The notes under the pieces are model-generated. The model searched no databases. It was given only the letters and a program-made list of their open reading frames with translations, and was not told where the DNA came from. A DNA stretch of 20,450 nt from positions 29,888 through 50,337 of the forward strand of contig MNCI01015718.1 of NCBI GenBank assembly GCA_015680685.1, read 5' to 3'. Position numbers and translations under genes: made by a program. This DNA is from Gnetum montanum (lineage: Eukaryota; Streptophyta; Gnetopsida; Gnetales; Gnetaceae). This document shows, in pieces, positions 1 through 9,489 of this stretch. Position 1 is the first letter of the stretch; every line of letters begins with the position of its first letter.

Positions 1-852
1 CAGGAACTCACCTCACCTACAATGATCCAAAACCTTTCAGACGCTGAAAAATCGGCACTAGTCATGATGAAGGGGAAAGTAAAAACAGAGCACCATGAGG
101 TTGCATATGGCCATTTGGCTATGTGCTGGTGGGCTTCGTTGCTTTATAAGCAAACAGATTTTTAAAATAGTTGAACAAGCATCCATCCGTCATCATGTTC
201 ATGACTCACGTTCATGACTCACGACGATGACCCTGTTTTATTTTTTCTTTTTTCAGCAAAACCCAGCAATGAACAATAAACACGGGTGAATGTGTGAGTC
301 ATGGCGGAACCTTTGATGCTCCCAAAGGCAGGCGAATCCATGCAAATGCAATGTTTTCCTGGCACCCCCCATCCAAAACTTGATTTCCGTATGACCCATA
401 CTTGCCCCCTCGGCCTTCGGTTACCATAGTGTTTGTTTATTTAGTCGTACTCCCTTGTTTTCTGTGGTCCGTCTCATTCCTATGCCAATTAACAATGAAA
501 TGAAATTTTTGGTATGATTCAGAACAGGAGAAGATAAGTAAGACTTTAATGCAAAATGCAGACTTCCCTAAAAAGGCAAGAACAATATGAGGCAAGGCAA
601 GGCGACCATTTCAATGTATAGTACAAATCCAGACAAAATTTCATTGGAAATTATGAAATACGTACCCATTGCGAATTTAATACGCTTCTGTACGCGCGCC
701 CGAATCCGACGCGAACAGTTCGTGAAAATTTGTCCGGAATCGCGAATCTCCGGCGCATAGCTTATTTCACATGGACAGCTAGCTAACCATAAATGTATGG
801 GGCATTCTGAAATAACGAGATCATTACAAAACTGAACCCTTTTTATCTTCTT
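1..852. other. 3' flank of the UGT gene, no gene recognised
   Basis: I see no coding region here. It must hold the UGT 3' UTR and polyadenylation site at its right edge, because the stop codon is at 853-855 on the minus strand, but no canonical AATAAA lies close downstream on that strand. A TGACTCA/TGAGTCA-type motif occurs three times between 202 and 301. A short CpG-rich stretch around 690-757 includes a small inverted repeat (CCGGA 734-738 with TCCGG 749-753). Confidence 0.5.
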
Positions 853-1530
853 TTAGCAATTTCTCCAGCTTGACACCGAATCCGCCATGGCTTTCCTGGA
901 ACTTCCCCCAGTTGCCAAAGCCTTGCTGGCCTCATCCTTGAACTGCAGCGCACGATTCCTGGCATTAAGCCCATGTTGTCCCTCCATGAGCTCTACAATG
1001 GCATTCTTCAGAGATTCTGCTTTCACAAACCCATCACCCTCTCTCTGCAACAGTACCCCAACTCGATATTGCTGCAATATCATAACAGCATTCATGCTCT
1101 GATCTCCCACAAGCGGCCACGGAATAACGGGCACGCCGCAACTGATACTCTCCAGAGGAGAATTCCAGCCGCAGTGGCTTACAAATCCAGCAGTGGCAGG
1201 GTGCCGCAGAACTGCCATCTGTGGAACCCATGTTTCCACCACCAAGCCCAGGCCAAGTGCTCGCCCTTGGCTTGCCCCTGTTTCTGCGTTGCTTTGCCCT
1301 ATTGGTTTGCGGAACATCCACAGAAATCTATGGCCGCAGCTCTGCAGAGCCTTCTCCATTTCTATGGACTGTGCTGCGGATACGGTGGCCCAGCTGCCCA
1401 AGCACAGGAACACGACTGAGGCTGCAGGCTGCCGGTCCAGCCATTCGAGGCAATACACTTGCCTCTTCTCTGCCTCCTCCGCTCGCACAACTGGACCTAT
1501 GTTGTGGATCGGCGACACCACTTTTTTCCC
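853..1530 (-). CDS. UGT exon 2: UDP-sugar-binding C-terminal domain (residues 225-449)
   Basis: This exon begins GKKVVSPIHNIGPVV and continues through CLEWLDRQPAASVVFLCLGS, the usual start of the donor-domain core. RFLWMFRKP follows at about residue 292. The PSPG box is encoded by 1230-1099. After it come the NAVMI segment and a C-terminal helix ending WRNC, with a TAA stop at 855-853. The stretch between RKP and WVPQ is short and lacks the LPxGFxxR motif usually found there. The frame is open throughout. Confidence 0.87.
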   Translation of the reverse strand, partial: GKKVVSPIHNIGPVVRAEEAEKRQVYCLEWLDRQPAASVVFLCLGSWATVSAAQSIEMEKALQSCGHRFLWMFRKPIGQSNAETGASQGRALGLGLVVETWVPQMAVLRHPATAGFVSHCGWNSPLESISCGVPVIPWPLVGDQSMNAVMILQQYRVGVLLQREGDGFVKAESLKNAIVELMEGQHGLNARNRALQFKDEASKALATGGSSRKAMADSVSSWRNC

Positions 1531-2943
1531 CTGCTTGACCAAACAACAGGGATAATTTTCGTTTCATTTTTTGGTTTTTTTTTTTCATGTAAGCCAATTA
1601 AAGTAGGCATTAAAATCTTTTGTTTTTGTTTTTATCTTCTCGTTCATCCCCTCTGACGATGTCTACTGCGCAAAAAGCCAGCCAGCAAAAGATTGGCATT
1701 AAAATAAAGTAGCATTAAATTCCCTTTTCTTAGACACGTTCGTCTCCTATGACGATCTCCTGCCGGGAAAAGATTGACCTTGAAATAAAGTAGTCTTTAA
1801 AATCCTTTTTTTAATCACGTTCGTCTCCTATGACGATCTGCGGCACAAAATCCAGCCGGCCGAAGGCGCAACTATTACTCTCGATTACCCATAAAGCAAG
1901 TTGACATTAAAATCTTGTTTTTTTTCAATTATGATATGTTCATGACAGTATTCGAAGTCGGAATCCTTTACCAAGCAAGGAAAGCACACTAAAGTTCATT
2001 ACCGATCACAATCATAAGAGCAATAAAATTATTTTCTGATTTCCGTCATTACAAATTGTCAAGACTCTCGGGGTCTGAAACAAACCAAGTTGATTAAAAG
2101 AAAATCATTTTACGGTGGAAATGTTCGTTGATTTGCTTAAAATATTACCAACAATACTTTTACTTTATCTAGCAAACTGCATTCCTGACAATGTCATTAC
2201 GTAAAAGAATTTCGCGTAATACTTTATAATTTTTAAATTTTAAATGAGCGATGAAATCGATAGGAACTCACAAGCAGAGCAGCGGGATCTTCCAGGGCAT
2301 CGAAGCTGTTGACGAGGACGCCGGCCGCATGCGGAATACAAAGCGCGCAGTCGCGGAACATGCGGAAGGCTGCGCCGGCGGGGTTCTTCAAAACGCTGGG
2401 CAGCTCCTTGGCAGGAATGGTAGGCAGGCCTGGAATCTGAATCCCGAACTGAATCTCTGCCAATGGAACCGAGATCTGCGACAGCACATCGGGCAACCAG
2501 TGCATGAACACCAGAACCGATCCGCTAGTGGTGAAAAACACATAGCTGGGGATGCCTGCGCTGCTGCTAATTTCTGTTATACAGCCCGAGCAGAAAATCG
2601 TGGTTATGAATACGCGGACAGAATTGCTGCTGCTTATGATTTGTTTGACACGAGGCAGGGATTCCTGCGCCATGGCATCGAAGGCATTGAAAAAGTCTTT
2701 GCCGGGATCCCGCGGGAGCGGAATCTCCAGCGTATGCAGATCGATGTGAGGGCATATGCTGCAGAGGCGCTCCAGGTACTGAGAGGCGTCCGGAGTAAAG
2801 CTGAGGTTGGACACTATGAATGTGACTCTGCAGTTGAAATCCATGCACAGGCGCCTGGCAAGCTCGCCAAAGGGGATGAGATGGCCCATGATCGCCATGC
2901 TGAACATTCCCACATGGGTTCTCTGCTGCTGCTCCTCCGCCAT
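853..2943 (-). CDS. Family 1 UDP-glycosyltransferase (plant UGT), two exons, join of 2943..2272 and 1530..853
   Basis: Predicted to transfer a sugar, probably glucose from UDP-glucose, to a small hydrophobic acceptor in the cytosol (GT1 family, GT-B fold). The 449-residue product has the usual plant UGT size. The N-terminal acceptor half is exon 1 and the C-terminal donor half is exon 2, joined in phase 0. Catalytic His21 sits in GHLIPFGELARRL. The PSPG box is residues 325-368, exactly 44 long, from WVPQ to DQ, with HCGWNS at 343-348. Trp at PSPG position 22 and Gln at position 44 favour UDP-glucose. The sequence style resembles group E enzymes (UGT71/72/88), but I cannot place it in a subfamily. 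The start is the ATG at 2943 because it has A at -3 and G at +4; an in-frame ATG seven codons upstream (2964) has a poor context. Oddities are Thr115 in place of the catalytic Asp and a shortened loop before the PSPG box. No frameshift or premature stop is seen, so it may be expressed. The exons are much richer in GC than their surroundings. Confidence 0.88.
1531..2271 (-). other. UGT intron (741 bp)
   Basis: The donor GTGAGT is at 2271-2266 and the acceptor CAG at 1533-1531 follows a T-rich stretch. The position, between the NSFxxLE motif and the GP motif of the C-terminal domain, is where many plant UGT genes carry an intron. An acceptor 3 nt earlier (AAG, 1536-1534) would add one Gln and cannot be excluded. 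The intron is AT-rich and contains the diverged tandem repeat described separately. Confidence 0.75.
1608..1900. repeat. Diverged tandem repeat inside the UGT intron, about three units
   Basis: A unit of roughly 80-96 bp starts near a CATTAAA-like string, passes through a T-rich run and contains a core like CGTTCGTCTCCTATGACGAT. Cores lie at 1639-1662 (diverged), 1735-1758 and 1816-1839; the last two are 81 bp apart and match perfectly over CACGTTCGTCTCCTATGACG. A partial fourth copy of the first part appears near 1905-1920. It is non-coding and its function is unknown. Confidence 0.6.
2272..2943 (-). CDS. UGT exon 1: acceptor-binding N-terminal domain (residues 1-224)
   Basis: This exon encodes MAEEQQQRTHVGMF followed by the GHLIP motif (His21 codon at 2881-2883). 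A typical UGT segment at about residues 129-150, GIPSYVFFTTSG, runs into FMHWLP. The motif around 168-184 (IPGLPTIPAKELPSVL) and the GVLVNSFDALE motif near the end are standard for plant UGTs. The exon ends in CTT followed by the donor GTGAGT (2271-2266 on the minus strand) after 224 whole codons. Reading past the donor gives about a dozen unrelated residues before a stop, which supports the splice site. Thr115 (codon 2601-2599) occupies the position normally held by Asp. Confidence 0.85.
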
Positions 2944-3024
2944 GCTGCCTTGATAATACAGCATAGAATACACTCGGAAGTTTCTCGCAGCAGAGAGATC
3001 TGTTTCAGAGTTTCTATGACAGTT

Positions 3025-3037
3025 TCCTTTTATGTAT
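3025..3037 (-). promoter_or_regulatory. Possible TATA-like element of the UGT gene
   Basis: Read on the minus strand this is TATACATAAAAGG, about 85-95 bp upstream of the chosen ATG, a reasonable distance for a plant core promoter with a short 5' UTR. The match to TATAAATA is imperfect, so this is a weak call. Confidence 0.3.
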
Positions 3038-3218
3038 ACGTATGTGCATATGTGATTGCTGTTTGAATGGTGGGTACGTAACAGTAACAGGATTCATTCA
3101 TTTTTTGTTACTAAATATACTATTTAATAATGATGTAACAGTAAAAGGCACGGCAGAATTGACTTCGACAACCCTTCGATGCAAAGATAAAAAATCAAGG
3201 GTTAACCACGGAAAAGCC

Positions 3219-3230
3219 CTTCACGTGAAG
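3219..3230. promoter_or_regulatory. Palindromic G-box (CTTCACGTGAAG) upstream of the UGT
   Basis: CACGTG at 3222-3227 sits inside a perfect 12-bp palindrome about 280 bp upstream of the UGT start codon. CACGTG is the known core of the plant G-box bound by bZIP and bHLH factors. Regulation of this gene by such a factor is inference only. Confidence 0.4.
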
Positions 3231-3357
3231 CAGTGCACACCTCTGTTATTTTTTTGGAAATCATTTATTTTAAATAGAATTTCTAATTTACCTATACAAA
3301 CTCTCCTGGATCTTACAACAACAGGTTACATCAACACCAAGTAAAACAAGGTGATTT

Positions 3358-3480
3358 GACTTTAATTATCCAACATTATTTCATATTCGTCCGTACGTAC
3401 GTTGGCGAGGATTCACTGATTTGGCTTTAATTATCCAACATTATTTCATCTCCATCCATACGTCTGTCCGCGAGGATTCA
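3358..3480. repeat. Two tandem copies of a 65-bp unit upstream of the UGT
   Basis: The strings CTTTAATTATCCAACATTA (3360 and 3425) and GCGAGGATTCA (3405 and 3470) each recur at 65-bp spacing. The unit centres differ (a CGTACGTACG run in the left copy, CCATACGTCTGTCC in the right). This is a local duplication 0.4-0.5 kb upstream of the UGT start. Confidence 0.7.
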
Positions 3481-5185
3481 AGAGTCCCGCCCGCTATGCA
3501 TGTTGGTAGTCCAGATGGTCTCTGTGTTTTCTGTATTGTAGCAAATTGTCGGCACGATTTCCAACCTTTCATTTTCCATACATTTTCTTTGTCTTGTCGA
3601 TCTCATTTCGATTTTTCTCTCTGCTGCCTGAACCTCGGTCGGTCCATAGGGGCAGATCAGTGGTACCTGACCACCCGCGGCAGGTGAGTGCTACCCAACC
3701 ACCACGGTCCCAGTTTCCACAGAATACGCAATTTGCCTGAAAAACTTGGACGCATCTTGAGCTACGTTGCTTTTACCACAACATCCGACTAATTGGGGCA
3801 AGAGGTTCTCAACTGCAGCAAATGATGCCTATCAGAAGTCCAGAACATATTTAAAACCTCCGCAATTACCATTTTTAAACGCTTACTTATAAAAAAACAA
3901 CTTTGTCGGTTGTTGGACGCTTACTTTATGGCTTTATGCTACATTTCAACTTATTTTAACCTCAAAATAACAACGGATAACTTTAAAATTATGGGATAGA
4001 ACTTTTATGATAATGTTGGAGTAGTTTCGTTTGATATCATATAAAATATAGATCACTTTTTCTTGCTCAAACTTTAGGCTTTAACCTTCCGTGCGAATTA
4101 ATGGTAAATATTATTTTATTTTTTTTAAGAAAAATGAGACAAACTTTACCATGCTTTTGCACAAAGATTTAAGTGAAATAACCTGAAATTATGAAAGCAA
4201 TAATTGAATCAATTTTCAACCAACCATACTTTTGTTAGTCACTTTTCATCCTTGCTACTTTGAAATTTCTTAATCACTTTTCAACTAACCATACCTTAAC
4301 TTTTGTTAATTATTTTTCACCAACCATACTAACTACCTTGACTTTGATTATTTTTACTTTAGGAACCATACCTAATGCCTTCACTTTTGTTATTTTTGCT
4401 TTAGGATTCATGTAAGATAGAGAAATCATTTTTTCATACTTTGCATGACAACTTTCTTCTCCAATATGTTAAAATTAAAAAAAAAAAATTCTAGAAAGTA
4501 GCCTCTTTACTTTGTCTTCATTATGTATACCTGTATGGAACCATCTTTGTGCAAACATTTCTTTCTCTTCCATTCTTTGAATAGAAACCAAGCTACAAAT
4601 TTCCCGAAGCGATCTTTGATGCAATCCTTAAGCACAACCATGCTAGTATAATTTGGCTAAGTCATGTATGATATTTCTCAAGTAGCATTAGAAGACAAAA
4701 CAACAAAGGTATTTTTTGTATTGTAAAAAGCTGTCAAGCAAAGCCATTAGTGTTATGTTTGCTTTAAGTGCAATGTTTTGTTTTCATTGTCTAATTCGTC
4801 TTGGATTTTGTAGGATAATATTGTAAGACAAACTAAGGAAAGCATTCTCAGTATCCCAATAAGCTATTGAGGTGGACCATTAGTGTATTTGAGTTAAATG
4901 TCTTTTTATTTGAAAGCATGAAATTCCTACCCTTATAAATATATTTTTTACGAACACATATGAAACCAAAACTATGATTTTAGTAGGTTCTTACACCATA
5001 TATTCTATGAGTTTTGAAAAGTTCGTTAGAAAAATTATCAAAAATGCATATGATATGAGTTTTGAAAATTACTAGATAAATCAATTAAATTTGTGATCGT
5101 AGTAGTACTCCACAATGTTTAATGTGCTTAAATGTAGGACATTGAAAGAAAATTTGGTGTTTATCTTAAATGCTACTTGTATTAT
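3481..5185. other. AT-rich intergenic DNA, no gene recognised
   Basis: No convincing coding frame, RNA gene or transposon protein is visible. 3481-3740 is moderately GC-rich. The remainder is strongly AT-rich. The only structure I see is a run of short degenerate direct repeats at 4222-4430. Confidence 0.5.
4222..4430. repeat. Degenerate short direct repeats around AACCATAC
   Basis: AACCATAC occurs at 4222, 4287, 4322 and 4364, each followed at varying distance by CTTTTGTTA or CTTTGATTA and a T-rich run. The last two units end in CTTTAGGA. Spacings of 65, 35 and 42 bp show irregular, partly eroded tandem duplication. Confidence 0.45.
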
Positions 5186-6191
5186 TGATGAATCATCCTT
5201 GTGTCACATCGACGGGCCCCTATTAATGTGGCCTCGTCAACAAGGCCTCATCGATGTGGCCCTATTTATGTGGTGTTACCTTGTCGATGAGGTCATGTTG
5301 ACATAGCGTTTGTTGTGTCTATGGGGCCCTATCAACATAGCTCTTGAATAAGGTTTATAAATATGTGTTCATCAACCGTGTTTATGGCATGTCTTATAAT
5401 AGTTGTAGTAAAGCTCTTGTAGTTTTATCATTTGAGAGTTAGAATATTTCTCTAAGTGCTCGCAATAGGAGTTAGAAAGTGTATGAATCTTTATTTGAGC
5501 ATTGTTGTACTTGAACACACTAGTGTGAATAGTAATAAGGACAAGCTTTTCAATCAAACCTTGTAGCACTTGGAATAGATTAATGATTCATTTATGCATT
5601 TATTGTATTAATTTATTATGCAATTAATTAAGGTAAATTAAATTTCAAGTCAATAGTTAATTAATTAAGCTAAATAGATTATATGCATAAGTACAACCAC
5701 TTCGAGCATAAACATGTATTTGCTTGGTAATCCCAACAATATTATTGCTTGGTATGCCTAGTAGCATAGCACTTGGTAACCCTAACAGTGGATACGTGGG
5801 TTTAGGATGTGTACAGAAAGTGGGATTAGATGCTTATGTTAGGACTTAGAGATTAGTTAATTAGTTAAATTAAATTAGTTACTAAATTACTTCATTTCTC
5901 CATTTTAGGCACTAGGAACATAAAACATAAAATAATAAAAATCCTATGCCTCAATTATACTTAACCATACCATGAGCATCACAAGTGTAATTGAGAAGAC
6001 AATGAATGACTATTAGGGCAAAGTGCACTTCCTAGAACACTAGTATACTAGAAGACATAGAGTCCATACAATTCAACCAGATTCTGCATAAATGCTTTAT
6101 GATTCATGTGGTTGGGTGTAGGGATACCTCATGAATTACATAGTTTCTTATTCATTCTTCACTAAGAATTTTGAGCTATCTATCATTTTCA
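5186..6191 (+). repeat. LTR C: plus-strand, probably solo LTR of the same Athila-like family
   Basis: This stretch aligns along most of its length with the LTRs of elements A and B. Shared landmarks in order are a TATAAATA box (5356-5363), GAGTTAGAAT, GCAATAGGAGT, a TTTATTTGAGC stretch, CTTGGTAA motifs, GGATGTGTAC, GAAAGTGGGA and GGTTGGGTGTAGGG. It begins TGATGA at 5186. No primer-binding site follows and no polypurine tract precedes it, so it looks like a solo LTR. Ending it at CA 6190-6191 gives ATTAT on both sides (5181-5185 and 6192-6196), a candidate 5-bp target duplication. The related LTRs suggest an end nearer 6140, so the right edge is uncertain. Confidence 0.65.
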
Positions 6192-6589
6192 ATTATTAGA
6201 TGATGAGATTCCATTCATGCATTTTTTTTGAAGAAAAGAGCAACTTGATTCTATAGTAGCTGAGGCACCAAATCTAGGAACATATATGAAAACAAAGAAT
6301 GATGTAGTAGTAATATAAAAAATGACAAGTAGAGAGAGCAAGATCACATCATTCATGCTAAAAGATCCATCAATTTCATTCATGCATTACTAATTTAGTA
6401 ACTCCCAAGGTCAGATCTTCCAAAATTAGAGATCTAGATGTTGTAATCGATGTTTGATGATCTTATATATAGGATCATCTTCAACTAGATCTACGCTAGT
6501 ATCAAAGGAGCATTAAGATGCTGTGGGTTGTTCTAGTGGTGGTTTTGATTTGTGAGTGAATCAAGTATTCATGTTGTAGTAATATTATG
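6192..6589. other. Spacer between LTR C and element A, nothing recognised
   Basis: About 400 bp of AT-rich DNA without a coding frame or a match to the neighbouring elements. It presumably represents host or older repeat sequence into which C and A inserted. TTATG at 6585-6589 is the flank next to element A's LTR end and would be its target duplication if that recurs beyond the right edge of the window. Confidence 0.4.
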
Positions 6590-7450
6590 TGATGAGCGGC
6601 GAGGTACCCCTATGCCCAACCATACGAATCACAAGCGTTCATGTGTAATCTAGTTAAATTTCGCAAACTATAATTACTATGTACACTAGAGCTAAATAGT
6701 GTGTGCATGTTGTTCATTTGTTGTCTTCCCAATCCCACTTGTGGAATGCAATTGTATGGTTAAGTGTGATTGAGACATATGATTTTTATTGTTTTGTGTT
6801 TTTATAAAATTACTCATCGAGAACAAGAATAAAAGTAAGAGTGATTAATTGCTAAGTAAACTACAATCTAATTTAGCCTAACACAGGTAACTATTCCCAC
6901 TTCCTAGACACATCCTAAACTTCGTGCAAACATTGTTGGGTTGTCAAACACTAATCATTTCTGAGCTACCAAGTGTCACACATATGCTCAAAGGGGTCGT
7001 GCTTGTGTATCTAATAAGTTGCTTAATCAATCAAAATTAATTACTGCATAAATAATATTAATATAAATTGCATTAAATATAAATGCATAAGAAAGAAAAT
7101 CTCAAGTGTTGCAAGGAATGGATCAAAGAGCTCATCTTTATTACCAACACAATGATGTATTCAAGTACATTAGTGCTTGAATAAAGATCCATTCATAGTT
7201 AGACCTCCTATTGCAGGCACTTGGAAAATATTTTAACTTTCAAATGGACAAACTACAAGAGTTTCACTACTTGACTACTAAAAAATTACTTCCAATTGTG
7301 CACCTGGGCACTGTATTTATAGACATGGGAGTAACCTTGCGATACAAATGTATGATATCGCATCATGGGCCATGATATCACTTACTCGATATCATGTACC
7401 CGATATCGTGGCCACCCTGATATCAAAGTGATGAAAAACATGATTTATCA
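6590..7450 (-). repeat. 3' LTR of element A (861 bp)
   Basis: On the minus strand it starts TGATAAATCATG at 7450 and ends GCTCATCA at 6590. It carries a TATAAATA box (7321-7314), an AATAAA polyadenylation-type signal (7142-7137) and the GGGGTACCTCGCCGCTCATCA terminus that matches LTR B. The part upstream of the TATA box contains five GATATC sites. The start is fixed by the adjoining GGGGGTA tract, which also precedes the 3' LTR of B. Confidence 0.85.
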
Positions 7451-7460
7451 TACCCCCACG
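7451..7460 (-). other. Polypurine tract of element A
   Basis: The minus strand reads CGTGGGGGTA immediately before the LTR start. The corresponding site in element B is CATGGGGGTA, and both are preceded by GAGTTTTCATTCA. A purine-rich tract at this place primes plus-strand DNA synthesis in LTR retrotransposons. Confidence 0.7.
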
Positions 7461-9489
7461 ATTGAATGAAAACTCATCCTTGAGTATAGAAGAAGAGGAA
7501 CAAGTCCTTTAGAAAATATAATAGGGGGTGTGGACTCATTTGACTGACATGCAGAATGACAGAGAAAATAGACAAATACAAAAGTGCCTGAGCATACAAT
7601 ATGACAATGGTGTATAACATTGGGTGCTCATGACAATAGGAAAGAACACCAATGGATCCAAAGAACATCCAACCCCTTTTGATAATAGAAGAATGAGGGA
7701 GAGGTAGAAGAGATCTAGCGGTCATGAACAATCTCCCATGAGTGATATGGTTGCATCCTCTTTGGTGATGACAGTCCTACTTCTAGACCACGCTTCCCAT
7801 TACAATCACAACAAAACCAAGGATTAGTATATATAGTGCAAAAAATAATGGTTAAGTATCTAGCCAAGTTGTGATTATGATAGATTGGTTGCTTGATGTT
7901 GTTAGTGGAAAGACTAACAAATGGGTTAAATAAGAGAAGAGATCCATATAATTCAGAAAAAGCTTAACACAAGGAATACTGAAAAGAGGGTATTCACAAC
8001 AATAAAAAGAAGTTCATTACAAATAGTTGTGAAGGTGCATACGATTGGATGACATGGATGGGGTAAATAAAAAGAATTTGATTGTAACAATGTCTAAGGG
8101 TAAAGAACTTAACTTTTCCAAACCAAAAGATATGCAAGTGGGTCCTCCCCAAAGTAGGCACATGCCTTTTGTGCCCTTGCATAACTTCAAACTAAGGAGT
8201 TTGTGGACACCATGGATGATTAATGGTTACGAAAAGTAAGTACAAAAGCCCAAAAGTAACTGATTGAGAAACCTGACACATCAAACCAAAACATTGAATC
8301 AAAACATGAAATTGGTAACAAAGTGAGGTATGAAAAGCATAGATGGATGACAGAGAGAGTGGAATGGAGTTCCTAATTATAGTCACATGTAGTCCTTTGT
8401 GGAGTTTGTGATTAACTGACTTGGTAGGATCCATCCTTAGTCCAAATCAAAACCAACCAGTTTTAGTGGCTTCGCATCAAAATTCTAAGGCAAGTCCATC
8501 CCCTAAGACATAAGAATGCTACCACAAAACAACCATCGTTCTAAATTGGAGTGAAGGTAGGAAGTGAGAAAGGGCCTTAGTTAGAGGAGACAAGACAAGT
8601 CTCATAACCAGTGCTTGTAGCCCTTTTATTTGGTCCAAGGGATGTGCTTTGAATTTCCCTATTTTTTTTCTTGAATGGGAACCACACCATGCAAAGACCC
8701 ATGCATTTTTCACATTTATTTTGTCCAAGGAGTGTGCTTTAAATCCTCATCCTCTTGTTTTTTTTTTGTGATGAGGGCCACACCATGCAAGGACTTATTT
8801 GACTTCCTATTGTGAAATGACGTGGAATAGTGAGAAGCTTACGAGAACACCCCTCCACATAGGAAAACAAAAAAGCACAAAGAATATCGCATTCTTTTAA
8901 AGCCACACCTTATCCAAACCTTTGATTCCTTCCCAATTATAGAATTTACACAAGTCACCAATTTATTAAAATTATATTAATAAAGAAGAGACTACACGCA
9001 TCCAAATTAAGAAAAACCATAGAGTATGTGGATGGGTGGATGATGTGGACTCACTACCTGTTACATGAAAAGAAACCATGTCCTAGTAATTAGTAACGAC
9101 ATTTAAAGTCAGAAACTAGACATCAACAATCAAATTACAAATAAAGCATACCACCATCGAGTAGTGCATTACCATTGTAACTACCACTTTATTAATAGAA
9201 AAAGTTGATAAACACATCAAACACAAGCAACATAACCATAAAAGAAAGTAAAAATGTAGATAATAAATATTGAATATATTAACATTGGTGTAAAACAAAA
9301 ACTAAGGGAAAACCAATAACCTTAAAAATACAAATATGTAAAATAAAGAAGATGAAAATAAAAAGTTATAAAACCAAAAATGTGGAAAACAAAAATTTCA
9401 AAAATTGAGGAGCCACCAAGGTATTGCTATGGATGGCCATCTCTCCCATGACTAAGTTGGAAGGGAGAGATTCGAAAAATTGAGCATGG
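7461..9489 (-). other. Post-pol region of element A (env-like position), no intact gene
   Basis: About 2 kb between the integrase stop and the polypurine tract, homologous in patches to 15000-16994 of element B. Athila elements often carry an env-like gene here; none is intact. On the minus strand it begins with a T-rich stretch (about 9410-9230), includes a ~90-bp duplicated segment (8628-8797) and ends with an 85-residue open frame at 7731-7474 with hydrophobic stretches. That frame could be the tail of a lost membrane protein or chance. Confidence 0.55.
8628..8797. repeat. Two diverged tandem copies of a ~90-bp segment in element A
   Basis: Copies at about 8628-8703 and 8718-8797 share TTTGGTCCAAGG/TTTGTCCAAGG, GTGTGCTTT or ATGTGCTTT, a T-rich run, and CACACCATGCAA. 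Element B has only one copy on the plus strand (about 15675-15745), so the duplication is specific to A or was lost from B. Confidence 0.6.

Noticed and set aside
887-1555. Several plus-strand and alternative minus-strand frames over UGT exon 2
   Set aside because: All overlap the exon carrying the PSPG box in its true frame; none shows a domain.
2943-2973. Upstream in-frame extension of the UGT (starts at 2964 or 2973)
   Set aside because: The codon at 2973 is GTG, and the ATG at 2964 has a weak context; the extra residues are absent from typical UGTs, while the ATG at 2943 has A at -3 and G at +4.
2251-3066. 271-residue open frame on the plus strand
   Set aside because: It is antisense to UGT exon 1, which has clear family motifs, correct splice sites and a good start context. 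The frame has no recognisable domain and is a GC-driven shadow.
3660-3710. ACC-rich stretch as MYB AC-elements
   Set aside because: The sites resemble ACCAACC or ACCTACC but none matches exactly, and they are more than 700 bp from the UGT start.
5115-5306. 63-residue plus-strand frame at the left edge of LTR C
   Set aside because: It crosses the LTR boundary and is built from the U3 repeats, so it is not a gene.
7354-7424. GATATC series as a CRISPR-like array or replication iterons
   Set aside because: The spacers are short, irregular and part of the LTR, and this is a plant nuclear sequence. They are better read as U3 promoter-region repeats.
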